Shown here one piece after another: positions 26,194 to 34,860 of a stretch of 64,000 nucleotides of DNA. Numbering within the stretch: the first letter of the stretch is position 1; every line of letters begins with the position of its first letter. The DNA lies in contig NZ_JAFKOJ010000001.1 in assembly GCF_017303275.1 (NCBI RefSeq), forward strand, positions 310,001 to 374,000, written 5' to 3'. The notes beneath the pieces were generated by a model. That model was given only the letters and a program-made list of their open reading frames with translations. It was not told the origin of the DNA and did no database searches. A program made the position numbers and the translations under genes. Source of the DNA: Bacillus sp. NTK034. GTDB taxonomy: Bacteria; Bacillota; Bacilli; Bacillales; Cytobacillaceae.

Positions 26194-26237
26194 GCTCATA
26201 ATGAGGCGCCTTTAGCACTCATTATGAGTTTTTTTGT
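26194..26237 (+). terminator. Intrinsic terminator after pobA
   Basis: CTCATAATGAG and CTCATTATGAG form a long stem followed by seven T. Confidence 0.85.
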
Positions 26238-26268
26238 TTTATGGAAAAAATAAAAAATTTTTAATATG

Positions 26269-26320
26269 TTGCACATAGAGCAACTGACCCCTTGTTGCTG
26301 AATAAACAATGAAATAACAT
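26269..26320 (+). promoter_or_regulatory. TRAP/Rieske operon promoter with island-type operator box
   Basis: Box TTGCACATAGAGCAA (26269-26283), 8 nt, -35 TTGTTG (26292-26297), 17 nt, -10 TAACAT (26315-26320). The box differs from the pra box at one base. The bases around the -35 (CCCCTTGTTGC) also recur at the pra box, suggesting a second half-site or duplicated origin. Confidence 0.72.
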
Positions 26321-26361
26321 AAAAATAAGAAAATATAAAAAATTTAATATATTCAAAATGG

Positions 26362-26425
26362 AAGGAGGTCTATAAAATAGTTGGCTGTTTATACATTTTT
26401 AATGATTAAAATGAAAGCGTTTTAT
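26362..26425 (+). promoter_or_regulatory. TRAP operon leader: stand-alone Shine-Dalgarno and partial cre
   Basis: AAGGAGGT at 26362-26369 is a near-perfect ribosome site with no properly spaced ATG or GTG behind it. The real start is the GTG at 26483 with its own site (AAGGGAG). At 26412-26425, TGAAAGCGTTTTAT is a half-matching cre. The strong unused ribosome site may protect the 5' end of the mRNA. Confidence 0.4.
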
Positions 26426-26482
26426 TTATAAAAATGCCAGTATTTTAATGAAAAATTTAATAGGCAGAAAGGGAGAAAAGAA

Positions 26483-27535
26483 GTGAAAAAAACTACAAAG
26501 TTTTCATTTGCGATTTTGATGATATTGATGCTGATGGTTTTCACTGCTTGTTCAAGCACTTCTGGCGGTAAGGCTGAGGCTGATGGGAAAGGGCTCGAAT
26601 TTAAAATGGGACATATGAATTCCCCAGATCATGTCCAGGACAAATTAGCTATGGCACCTTTTAGTGAAGAGGTTGCAAAGGTTACAGAAAATAGAGTGAA
26701 ATTTAAAATATACCCTGGCGGAGCCTTGGGAGGCCCTAAAGATACTTATGACAACATAGTTACAGGGATCATGGATGCAGGTTGGGGACTACAGGGATAC
26801 AATGCAGGGAAATTCCCAGTTCATTCTGTTCTGCAGCTGCCATTTCTTACTGGGGGCAACGGTGCTGAATTAAGTGTTGTAGCTCAAAAACTGTATGACA
26901 CTTTCCCGGAAATTCAGAAAGAATATGACGACGTAAAGCTGCTTTGGGTACATGCTGCTGATCCTTATGCAATTATTACAAAAGGGAAAGCTGTAAGAAG
27001 TTTTGAAGATGCTAAGGGCTTGAAGTTAAGAACACCATCAGTAGAAGCTGGGAAAATGATCGAGTCATGGGGAGCAACTCCTGTTTCACTTCCTGCGCCG
27101 GAGATTTATGATGCTATGCAAAAGGGAGTGATAGATGGTGGCGTTCTGCCAGTTGCAGCAATCAAAGACTTTAACTTATTTGATGTAGTGGATTATGTTA
27201 CTCTGGGGGATTTTAATACGAGCATTTATTATGTTGCAATGAATAAGAATAGCTGGGACAAGATCCCTAAAGAAGATCAAGAAATGATAAATGAACTAAT
27301 CGGCGTTCCAATGGCAGAAAAAGCCGGTGCTGCATTCGATAAACAAAAAGAACTGGCAGAGAAAGAAGCAAAAGATGGAGGCACGGAGTTCATTAATTTA
27401 TCAGATTCAGACTTACAGAAATTTAAAGATGCATCAAAAGGTGTAACGGAAAATTGGTTATCCGAAATGGAGAAAAAAGATGTTGATGGCCAAAAAATCT
27501 ATGATAAAACGATTAAGTTAATAGAGAGCAAGTAG
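26483..27535 (+). CDS. TRAP transporter solute-binding lipoprotein (DctP family)
   Basis: A 350-residue binding lipoprotein with signal peptide and lipobox FTAC, then the DctP fold with GLKLRTPSVEAGKMI (carboxylate-binding Arg) and YDAMQKGVIDGG. It is clearly paralogous to the DctP at 22144 (same order of motifs and same length). It is the first gene of a five-gene operon with DctQ, DctM and the Rieske dioxygenase subunits, implying that it captures the acid oxidised by that dioxygenase. GTG start behind AAGGGAG. Confidence 0.92.
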   Translation: MKKTTKFSFAILMILMLMVFTACSSTSGGKAEADGKGLEFKMGHMNSPDHVQDKLAMAPFSEEVAKVTENRVKFKIYPGGALGGPKDTYDNIVTGIMDAGWGLQGYNAGKFPVHSVLQLPFLTGGNGAELSVVAQKLYDTFPEIQKEYDDVKLLWVHAADPYAIITKGKAVRSFEDAKGLKLRTPSVEAGKMIESWGATPVSLPAPEIYDAMQKGVIDGGVLPVAAIKDFNLFDVVDYVTLGDFNTSIYYVAMNKNSWDKIPKEDQEMINELIGVPMAEKAGAAFDKQKELAEKEAKDGGTEFINLSDSDLQKFKDASKGVTENWLSEMEKKDVDGQKIYDKTIKLIESK

Positions 27536-27558
27536 TAATACACTGTGAGGTGATATAA

Positions 27559-28131
27559 ATGGAACAAGAATTACAAAAAAATATCTCGTTGGGCAAGGTA
27601 ATTCCCAGCGAGCTTTCCTTTTTTCAAAAATTGACACTTTTTCTAGAAAAACTAACCCTGGCAATTAACAATATCCTGCATAAAGTCTCCAGCATATTGC
27701 TTTTCTTGTTAATGTTTCTAACTACTGCAGATGTAATAGGGAGATACTTTTTCAATAATCCGATAACAGGAACATATGAATTAACCGGTCTGGCACTCGC
27801 TTTGATGATTTTCTTTAGTCTTGGCTCAGGGCAAATATTCAAAGATCATATTGAGATTGATTTTTTGACAAGTAAAATGCCTAATAAGGTTCAGGCCGTA
27901 TTGAGTGGAGCGGCTTCTCTTATTCTATTCACTCTAATGTCCCTAACAACCTGGCAATTAATCGAGTATACCAAGAGGACCTGGCAGGGAAATGAGTTAA
28001 GTGGAGATTTAGGATTACCGCTGTATATTTTTATAGGTTTGACAGTAATTGGTGCTTTTTCTTTTACCCTGACTTTTCTATTAGATGCTTTTCAGTCATT
28101 CATAAAGGCGGTGAATAAAAATGAGTCCTGA
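27559..28131 (+). CDS. TRAP transporter small membrane subunit (DctQ family)
   Basis: A 190-residue protein with four predicted membrane segments. The early ADVIGRYFFNNPITGTYELT motif is the hallmark of DctQ proteins. It pairs with DctM, whose gene overlaps its end by 11 bases, to couple sodium flow to uptake from the DctP lipoprotein. Confidence 0.92.
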   Translation: MEQELQKNISLGKVIPSELSFFQKLTLFLEKLTLAINNILHKVSSILLFLLMFLTTADVIGRYFFNNPITGTYELTGLALALMIFFSLGSGQIFKDHIEIDFLTSKMPNKVQAVLSGAASLILFTLMSLTTWQLIEYTKRTWQGNELSGDLGLPLYIFIGLTVIGAFSFTLTFLLDAFQSFIKAVNKNES

Positions 28132-29425
28132 GGTAATTGGTGTTATTGGCATCTTGTTGTTGCTCACTCTGATTCTTTTAAGGGTATCAGTTGGTCTTTC
28201 ACTATTCCTCGTTGGTTTTTTAGGTGTTTCATGGCTGTCTGATTGGAGTGTGGGTTTATCCCAATTAGGCTCTTCTGCATTTGGGTCTGCCAATAATTAT
28301 GGTTTAAGTGTTATCCCCCTATTTATTTTAATGGGAATGTTTATGTCAAATACAGGTTTAGGCAAAGATCTTTTTGTTGCTGTTGATAAGTGGATTGGCC
28401 ATTTTCGAGGCGGATTAGCAATTGCAACAGTTGGTGCAGCTTCCATCTTTTCTGCAATTTCAGGCTCATCTAATGCCACAACAGCGACATTGTCAAAAAT
28501 ATGCATTCCTGAAATGAATGAATATCAATATAAAAAACCCTTTTCTACTGCAGCAGTAGCAGCTGGCGGTACATTGGGAGTGCTGATACCTCCGAGTGTC
28601 CTGCTGATAATTTACGGTGCACTAACTTCTGAACCCATTGGGCCATTATTAATAGGAGGTCTTGTGCCTGGTATCCTAATGACACTCTTATTTATGCTGA
28701 TGATTAATATACAAGTCCGCTTGAATCCTGAAATCGCTCCAACAAAACAGGTAGTTTCTACCACGAAAGAAAAATTCTCTTCTTTAAGAGGCATCTGGCC
28801 ATTTCTGCTAATATTTGCAATAAGCATTGGCGGTATATATTTTGGCGTATTTACTCCGAGTGAAGCTGGAGGTATTGGTGCAATTGGAGCATTTGTACTT
28901 ACTCTACTAACTAAACGTTTGAAATTTAAAGGCTTACTATCATCTTTGGATGAGACTTTGAGATTAACAGTTATGTTATTTTTGATTTTAATTGGGGCGG
29001 CTTTATTTGGGAAGTTTTTAGCTTTAAGCCAAATTCCAATGTATTTGACTACGCTGGTAGGAGGGCTTGATGTATCTCCGTACGTAATATTGGCTTTAAT
29101 CCTGGTTGTTTATTTCATATTAGGGATGTTTCTTGAAGGTATTGCCATAATGACACTTACACTTCCAATTGTATATCCGATTATTACTCAATTAGGCTTT
29201 GATGGCTTATGGTTTGGCATCATTATGATCATGCTTATTAATATTGGTGTATTAACTCCGCCTCTGGGATTAAGTGTTTATATTATTAGTGGGGTAGTGA
29301 AGGATGTTCCGATTGAAAAAATCTTTAGAGGGGTAATTCCAGCAATTTGTACGATGGCGGTGTTAACTATCATACTCATTATTTTCCCAGAAATAGTAAC
29401 ATTTTTGCCGAGCATGATTAAGTAA
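28121..29425 (+). CDS. TRAP transporter large membrane subunit (DctM family)
   Basis: A 434-residue transporter core with about 12 membrane segments. Typical motifs are AAVAAGGTLGVLIPPSVLLIIYG, ISGSSNATTA, and the late MLINIGVLTPPLG. It carries out the sodium-coupled transport step. It overlaps the DctQ gene and is followed 53 bases later by the Rieske alpha subunit gene in the same direction, without an intervening terminator. Confidence 0.93.
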   Translation: MSPEVIGVIGILLLLTLILLRVSVGLSLFLVGFLGVSWLSDWSVGLSQLGSSAFGSANNYGLSVIPLFILMGMFMSNTGLGKDLFVAVDKWIGHFRGGLAIATVGAASIFSAISGSSNATTATLSKICIPEMNEYQYKKPFSTAAVAAGGTLGVLIPPSVLLIIYGALTSEPIGPLLIGGLVPGILMTLLFMLMINIQVRLNPEIAPTKQVVSTTKEKFSSLRGIWPFLLIFAISIGGIYFGVFTPSEAGGIGAIGAFVLTLLTKRLKFKGLLSSLDETLRLTVMLFLILIGAALFGKFLALSQIPMYLTTLVGGLDVSPYVILALILVVYFILGMFLEGIAIMTLTLPIVYPIITQLGFDGLWFGIIMIMLINIGVLTPPLGLSVYIISGVVKDVPIEKIFRGVIPAICTMAVLTIILIIFPEIVTFLPSMIK

Positions 29426-29478
29426 GGTGAGAAAAGGTTATGAATGAATTTTAATATAATCGGAGGGGATCCTGAGAC

Positions 29479-30831
29479 ATGATAAAAAAAACATTGGACG
29501 AAAAGGCATTTCAGTTATTGAAGGAAAAAATGGAGCAGGGCTTGTTTCCGCAATGGGTGCTTACAGATCCAGATATTTATGAACTGGAAATTGATAAGAT
29601 TTTTGGGCACACTTGGCAGTTTCTTGCTCATGAAACAGAGCTTAAAGATTCAGGCAGTTATGTTACCAGATGGATGGTTAATGACCCGGTCCTGCTTGTG
29701 AAAAATAGGAAAGGTGACATTAAAGGTTATTTAAACTCCTGCACCCATCGGGGGACACAGTTATGCACGGCTGATCATGGAAATAAAAAAAACTTCACTT
29801 GCCCTTATCATGGCTGGAGCTATAACTTAGATGGTGAATTAATTGGAATTGTAGCAGGCAATAAGGTTTATGGAAAAGAAATGGATAAATCAGAGTGGGG
29901 TTTAAGAGAAATTCCTCAAGTCGCAAGTTATCAGGGAATGATTTTTGGTTGCCTGGACTCTGCAGCTATGCCATTGGAAGAATATTTAGGTGATATGAAA
30001 TGGTATTTTGATATATTGCTAGGCAGAAGTGACGGTGGAATGGAAGTGAGAGGTCTTCCGCAGCGTTGGGTTGCAAAAGCGAATTGGAAGGCAACGGCAG
30101 AAAATTTTGCAGCAGATCCTTACCATGTCCAAACAACCCACAGGTCCACAGTCGAGCTTGGAATCAGTCCGGAAGATCCCCTATATGCCGGATATGGGCA
30201 CCAGATAGTTACCGAAAATGGACATGGCATAAATGTTATCACTTCTAAAACAGGTAAAGCCAGAGTTCCTTATCAAGGCACTCCTGATTCCATGTGGCCG
30301 ATGTTTAAAAAGAATCTGACACCGGAACAGGATGAAATCTTATCTGGAGTAACCGTTTTTGTTGGAGGAGTTTACCCTAATCTTTCATTTGTAAGTCCCA
30401 TTCATGGGACCGAAGGGCATCTGCATAATTATTTGAATTTTAGGATGTGGAGGCCTATAGGACCTGAAAAGGTAGAGGTTTGGTGCTGGTTTCTTATAGA
30501 CAAGGCAGCCCCGGAAGAGTATAAGGAAGCTGCTTATAGGGGATATTTAGGTTCCTTTGGCCCTACCGGCACTCTTGAACAAGATGATACAGAAACGTGG
30601 GCAAGGATTGTTGAAGTCAGCAAAGGCCTAATGATGAGGGATAAAGAATTGAATTATAATAATGTCAGCAATTATTTAATGGGTTTTGATAGGGTTGAAC
30701 CGGATGAATCCTTCCCAGGGCCGGGAATCGCCTATCCAACCACTTATTTAGATGCTATTTCGAGAAGTATGCATGAGAATTGGTTTAAGCTAATTTCAAA
30801 AGACCTCTTTGTAAAGGAGGCTGTAAAATGA
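29479..30831 (+). CDS. Aromatic ring-hydroxylating dioxygenase, alpha subunit (Rieske)
   Basis: A 450-residue catalytic subunit. The Rieske cluster ligands are Cys88-x-His90 and Cys108-x2-His111 (CTH ... CPYH). The mononuclear iron site is His216 and His221 in NFAADPYHVQTTH, with Asp213 as bridging residue and Asp369 or Asp370 (LEQDD) as the third ligand. This is the group with separate alpha and beta subunits, which usually put two hydroxyls on an aromatic ring. It overlaps the beta subunit gene by 4 bases. No ferredoxin or reductase gene is nearby, so electrons must come from elsewhere. The substrate is unknown; the linked TRAP importer suggests an aromatic acid. Confidence 0.9.
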   Translation: MIKKTLDEKAFQLLKEKMEQGLFPQWVLTDPDIYELEIDKIFGHTWQFLAHETELKDSGSYVTRWMVNDPVLLVKNRKGDIKGYLNSCTHRGTQLCTADHGNKKNFTCPYHGWSYNLDGELIGIVAGNKVYGKEMDKSEWGLREIPQVASYQGMIFGCLDSAAMPLEEYLGDMKWYFDILLGRSDGGMEVRGLPQRWVAKANWKATAENFAADPYHVQTTHRSTVELGISPEDPLYAGYGHQIVTENGHGINVITSKTGKARVPYQGTPDSMWPMFKKNLTPEQDEILSGVTVFVGGVYPNLSFVSPIHGTEGHLHNYLNFRMWRPIGPEKVEVWCWFLIDKAAPEEYKEAAYRGYLGSFGPTGTLEQDDTETWARIVEVSKGLMMRDKELNYNNVSNYLMGFDRVEPDESFPGPGIAYPTTYLDAISRSMHENWFKLISKDLFVKEAVK

Positions 30832-31352
30832 GTTCATATTTGTCAATTCCAATTACAGCCCACTTGCAAATGGAGATAACTAATCTTCTTAACCTGGAAG
30901 CTTACTATTTGGATAATGGGAAATATAAAGAGTGGCTTGACCTATTGTCTGACGATCTCACATATAGAATGCCTCTTAGGGAAACACTTGAAGGAGTAGG
31001 AGCCGATAATGTATCCAAAGATGCTTCATTCTTTGAGGAAACAAAGAAGTCGTTAACTACACGGGTAAATCGTCTATATACAAAGTCTGCATGGGTTGAG
31101 AATCCGGCCACCAGGCAGCGTCACTTTATCTCAAATATCATGGTTGAGAGCACGAAAGATCCTGATGAATTTAAAGTGAGAAGTTATTTTTTATTCAAAA
31201 GAAGCAGAGGGTCAACCCATGATATAGAAGAGATGTTTGGCGAGAGAAATGATATCGTAAGAAAAGAAAGTAATCAGTGGAAAATTGCATCAAGAACAAT
31301 TCTTCCAGATCAATCTGTTATTACGACAATGAATATGAGCATGTTTTTATAA
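30828..31352 (+). CDS. Aromatic ring-hydroxylating dioxygenase, beta subunit
   Basis: A 174-residue structural subunit of the SnoaL-like fold. Characteristic pieces are EAYYLDNGKYKEWLDLLSDDLTYRMPLRE at the N-terminus (Tyr-Leu-Asp-x-x-x-Tyr-x-x-Trp) and SNIMVE in the middle. It forms an alpha3-beta3 hexamer with the upstream subunit and begins at an ATG that overlaps that gene's stop. It ends the TRAP/Rieske operon. Confidence 0.9.
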   Translation: MSSYLSIPITAHLQMEITNLLNLEAYYLDNGKYKEWLDLLSDDLTYRMPLRETLEGVGADNVSKDASFFEETKKSLTTRVNRLYTKSAWVENPATRQRHFISNIMVESTKDPDEFKVRSYFLFKRSRGSTHDIEEMFGERNDIVRKESNQWKIASRTILPDQSVITTMNMSMFL

Positions 31353-31357
31353 CACTC

Positions 31358-31391
31358 AACCCACTAAAGGCACTCTTTAGTGGGTTTTTTA
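31358..31391 (+). terminator. Terminator of the TRAP/Rieske operon
   Basis: AACCCACTAAAG and CTTTAGTGGGTT form a 12-bp stem followed by a T-run. It closes the aromatic island. Confidence 0.9.
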
Positions 31392-31488
31392 ATTATAAGG
31401 TGATCACTGAAACTTCTGGCAGTTTTTAAGGGTTAAAATGCATAAAAATAAATTATTTTTGTTAAAAATACATTTTTCTCTTGCTAAA

Positions 31489-31622
31489 GAAGTATTTCAT
31501 CCTTTAAAATTCTCTTAAAGAAGGATTCCCTTCATGTAGAAGATAGATTCCTAGATGGATATAGATAAAAATAATTTAGAATAGTGGAAATTCTTCTTGT
31601 TCGGGAAGCATTTCATGCTTTA
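31489..31622 (+). promoter_or_regulatory. Repeated operator-like elements upstream of the RpiR gene
   Basis: GAAGCATTTCATGCTTTA (31605-31622) contains a perfect inverted repeat, AAGCAT-TTC-ATGCTT. A diverged copy, GAAGTATTTCATCCTTTA, lies at 31489-31506. Both are within 180 bases upstream of the RpiR gene and are probable binding sites for it. Apart from these and the terminator before them, this 316-base gap holds no gene. Confidence 0.5.
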
Positions 31623-31668
31623 TACTTTGCATAAGAAGTTTTTCCTTCACTATTCATGAGGAGCCGGC

Positions 31669-32523
31669 ATGGATAAGAAAACAATGAGCCAGATGATTAA
31701 AGAAAGCTATTCCTCACTCTCCCCAGGACAGAGGAAAGCTGCTGAATTTATTTTGGAGCACGCTGATGAAGCAGTTTTATTAACAGCATTTCAAGTCGGA
31801 AGAAATGCAGGAGTCAGTGAGACAACAGTCATTCGTCTTGCGTATGCACTTGGGTTCAGCGGTTATTCCCAAATGCAGGATCGAATCAGAAAAGAGTGGC
31901 TTGCCGGGAAACAGCAGGATTACATTGAAAATGACTCAGTCATAGAAAATGCTGAGAAAGAGAACCTGTTTAGGAGAGTCATTGATCAAGAGAGGAAAAT
32001 ACTTCTGCAATTGCTTGATCAGGTTGATGAAAGGGAAGTTTGGGAAGCGATTAATGCATTAATACAGGCAGACAGGGTTTATATTGGGGGTTTTGGCAGT
32101 TCTTTTGCCGCTGCATACTGGTTTTATTACACACTTAAACAAATAAGGGGAAATGTTTTTATCTCAAGTCCTGGCGGCTTTCTTCCTGAGGATGTGTGTG
32201 ATTTAACAGAGCAATCGGCCGTTGTCATTTTTTCTTTTCCTCGATACCGGAAAGAAGCGTTAAAGCTTGCTTCTATTGCTGAAAGGCAAGGTTCCAGGAT
32301 TGTTGCCATAACAGACCGCCAGCTTTCGCCAATCGGGCAGATGGCAGCAGTTACACTTACAACGGATGAGCTTATGGATTCTGGACATCATTCAATAGCT
32401 TCCGTAATTAGTATACTGGAGGTAATGATTGCAGGCATCGAAGAACGGGATTATGAAAGAATTGCAAAAAGACAGCAGGAACTGGAAGTTTTGTATGCTG
32501 AACAAGAGCTGTTTTTTGAGTAA
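31669..32523 (+). CDS. MurR/RpiR-family transcription regulator
   Basis: A 284-residue regulator: N-terminal RpiR helix-turn-helix (residues about 1-77, with VSETTVIRLAYALGFSGYSQMQ) and a C-terminal SIS domain (about 125-260, with VYIGGFGSSFAAAYWF) that in this family usually binds a sugar phosphate. It heads a cluster with a YjiH-like membrane protein, a GNAT and an enolase-superfamily enzyme, all co-oriented. A regulator with a SIS domain is not what one expects for amino-acid derivatives, so its effector is open. Confidence 0.88.
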   Translation: MDKKTMSQMIKESYSSLSPGQRKAAEFILEHADEAVLLTAFQVGRNAGVSETTVIRLAYALGFSGYSQMQDRIRKEWLAGKQQDYIENDSVIENAEKENLFRRVIDQERKILLQLLDQVDEREVWEAINALIQADRVYIGGFGSSFAAAYWFYYTLKQIRGNVFISSPGGFLPEDVCDLTEQSAVVIFSFPRYRKEALKLASIAERQGSRIVAITDRQLSPIGQMAAVTLTTDELMDSGHHSIASVISILEVMIAGIEERDYERIAKRQQELEVLYAEQELFFE

Positions 32524-32574
32524 GTCAGGACAGCAGGGGAGTTAAAACAAGAAAAATAAAAGGGGGAAAAACGA

Positions 32575-33954
32575 ATGAGCAGTCTTTCAAAGAAGGTTCA
32601 GCAGGAGGAAAGGGCATCCTACACAGCCGGGGACTATTTAAAATTTTTAATTCCTTCACTGGTCGGGGTTTTACTTTTTATGGTACCGATTCAAGGAGAT
32701 GATGGGATTACCATCCCGGTTGCTTATTTAGCAAATCAAATTAATGGATTACTGGGAGATTCCATTCCTTCAATTACTGTTATTATAATGGCTCTTTCAG
32801 TAATTGGCTCACTGATGGCAGTAATTTTTAAACCGGGATTTATCTTGAACAGCCCATATTTGAACAAATTACTGAATGTCAGTAAATTTTGGGTGGCAGC
32901 CCGTTTGCTTGGAACAGTTTTTGCTATTATTACATTATTTGAGTTTGGTCTGGAACCGGTATATTCAGAGAATACGGGCGCGCTTTTAATCTATGATTTG
33001 ATCCCTATACTATTTACTACATTTCTCCTGGCAGGTTTATTGCTGCCGCTTCTATTAAATTTCGGTCTCCTCGAATTTTTTGGTGCATTATTGATTAAAG
33101 TTATGAGGCCAGTTTTTAAGCTGCCGGGGCGATCTTCGCTTGATTGTCTGGCATCATGGGTAGGTGACGGGACAATTGGAGTCCTGTTAACGACAAAACA
33201 ATATGAAGAAGGATATTACACAAAGCGGGAGGCAGCAGTGGTGGCAACAACCTTCTCAGTTGTTTCCATTACTTTTACGATTGTAATTATTCAATATTTA
33301 AACTTAGAGCAATATTTCGTTCATTACTATTTAACGATTATCCTGGCTGGTCTGGTGGCAGCTATAGTAATGCCTCGAATTCCCCCTTTATCAAGGAAAG
33401 CCGATACGGCGTATGAAGGGACAGAGCTCAAGGCGGAAACGAATATCCCTTCTCATACTACACCTGTAAAATGGGGATTCAATAATGCCATTAAGAAGGC
33501 GCGTACAAATAATAGTGCTGCAGCAGTTGTAAAAGAAGGTTTTGAAAACGTTTTGGACATGTGGATGGGAGTTCTTCCAATTGTTATGGCGATTGGAACG
33601 GTTGCACTGGTAATTGCTGAATTCACCCCTGCATTTACCATTCTTGGCAAGCCGTTTGAACCGGTCCTGGCTTTAATGCAAATTCCGGAGGCTGCAGAAG
33701 CGGCCCAGACAATGGTGGTTGGATTTGCAGATATGTTCCTTCCAGCTGTCATCGGCAGCGGCATTGAAAGTGAAATGACAAGATTTATTATTGCCTGTGT
33801 TTCTGTAACACAGCTGGTATATATGTCTGAAATGGGCGGTCTGCTATTGGGTTCAAATCTGCCTGTCAGCATTAAGGACTTAATTCTTATTTTCCTTCTG
33901 CGTACTATTATAACGCTGCCAATTGTAGCAGCTGTGGCTCACATTATTTTTTAG
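32575..33954 (+). CDS. YjiH-family integral membrane protein (nucleoside-recognition/Gate domain)
   Basis: A 459-residue polytopic protein with about ten membrane segments. The central stretch RSSLDCLASWVGDGTIGVLLT and the later VVGFADMFLPAVIGSG are characteristic of YjiH-type proteins with a Gate (nucleoside recognition) domain. The function is unsettled, and transport of a small polar molecule is the usual guess. It follows RpiR by 51 bases and precedes the GNAT gene by 75. Ribosome site AAAGGGGG. Confidence 0.75.
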   Translation: MSSLSKKVQQEERASYTAGDYLKFLIPSLVGVLLFMVPIQGDDGITIPVAYLANQINGLLGDSIPSITVIIMALSVIGSLMAVIFKPGFILNSPYLNKLLNVSKFWVAARLLGTVFAIITLFEFGLEPVYSENTGALLIYDLIPILFTTFLLAGLLLPLLLNFGLLEFFGALLIKVMRPVFKLPGRSSLDCLASWVGDGTIGVLLTTKQYEEGYYTKREAAVVATTFSVVSITFTIVIIQYLNLEQYFVHYYLTIILAGLVAAIVMPRIPPLSRKADTAYEGTELKAETNIPSHTTPVKWGFNNAIKKARTNNSAAAVVKEGFENVLDMWMGVLPIVMAIGTVALVIAEFTPAFTILGKPFEPVLALMQIPEAAEAAQTMVVGFADMFLPAVIGSGIESEMTRFIIACVSVTQLVYMSEMGGLLLGSNLPVSIKDLILIFLLRTIITLPIVAAVAHIIF

Positions 33955-34029
33955 GGACTTTATAGCATTTCGTAAAAAGGGCAGCATATTGGCCGGCGTA
34001 TTTTTGGATATGCAGGAAAGGGGAAGGTT

Positions 34030-34848
34030 ATGCAGAAAGAAGCGTTACCATCATTGGAAATTAAAAACCTTCATACAGTTAAGGACCTTGAAGCTGTATA
34101 CGAACTTGAAACTCGAATATGGAGTGTGGAAGAAGCTGTGCCGGTTAATCATACAGTGGCAACGGTTAAAAATGGCGGGTTTGTGTTAGGTGCGTTCCTG
34201 GAAGATGAACTGATCGGCTTTCAATACAGCTTTCCCGGCTTTGACGGCACAAAGGTATATCTTTGCTCTCACAGTCTTGGTATTCACACAAAGTACCGGG
34301 CATTCGGGATTGGGGAAAAGCTGAAAAATGCGCAAAAAAAGACAGCGCTTGAGAAAGGCTATGATCTCATTTCGTGGACATATGACCCTCTGGAAACGGT
34401 TAATGCCAATCTCAATCTGCATAAGCTCGGGGCAGTGTGCACTCAATATATTGAAAATGCTTATGGTGAAATGTCAGACCATATGAATGCAGGCATACCA
34501 TCTGACCGATTTTTAGTGGAGTGGCGAATTAAAGAGGAATGTCCTGAACGTCAATGGTCTGAAGATGTTCTGCCACTGGCTTTAGAAACAGGTATGGCGA
34601 ATGGTGTTTATGTTCCTGAAAATACAAAGTTGTCCCATGATAATGAAAAAATTCTTATACCTGTTCCTGGGAATTTTCAGGATATTAAAAAGAAGGACTT
34701 TGAATTGGCTCTGAAATGGAGAAAGAGCACGAAAGAAGTATTCGTTCATTATCTTAGTAAAGGCTGGATTGTAACGGATCTGAAAAAGGACGTAACCGCG
34801 GAACACCAATACTTTTATCTCTTGGAAAAAGAGAAGGGATACTGCTAG
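34030..34848 (+). CDS. GNAT-family N-acyltransferase, large form
   Basis: A 272-residue protein with the GNAT core in its first 150 residues: SHSLGIHTKYRAFGIGEKLK is the acetyl/acyl-CoA pyrophosphate loop (Q/R-x-x-G-x-G/A type), preceded by VLGAFLEDELIGFQYSFPG. The C-terminal extension is not recognised. The enolase gene follows 12 bases later. In Geobacillus and relatives a GNAT of this size succinylates D-amino acids before racemisation by N-succinylamino-acid racemase, and the same pairing here suggests that role by analogy. ATG 34030 behind AAAGGGGAAGG. Confidence 0.72.
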   Translation: MQKEALPSLEIKNLHTVKDLEAVYELETRIWSVEEAVPVNHTVATVKNGGFVLGAFLEDELIGFQYSFPGFDGTKVYLCSHSLGIHTKYRAFGIGEKLKNAQKKTALEKGYDLISWTYDPLETVNANLNLHKLGAVCTQYIENAYGEMSDHMNAGIPSDRFLVEWRIKEECPERQWSEDVLPLALETGMANGVYVPENTKLSHDNEKILIPVPGNFQDIKKKDFELALKWRKSTKEVFVHYLSKGWIVTDLKKDVTAEHQYFYLLEKEKGYC

Positions 34849-34860
34849 GAGAATGGGAAG

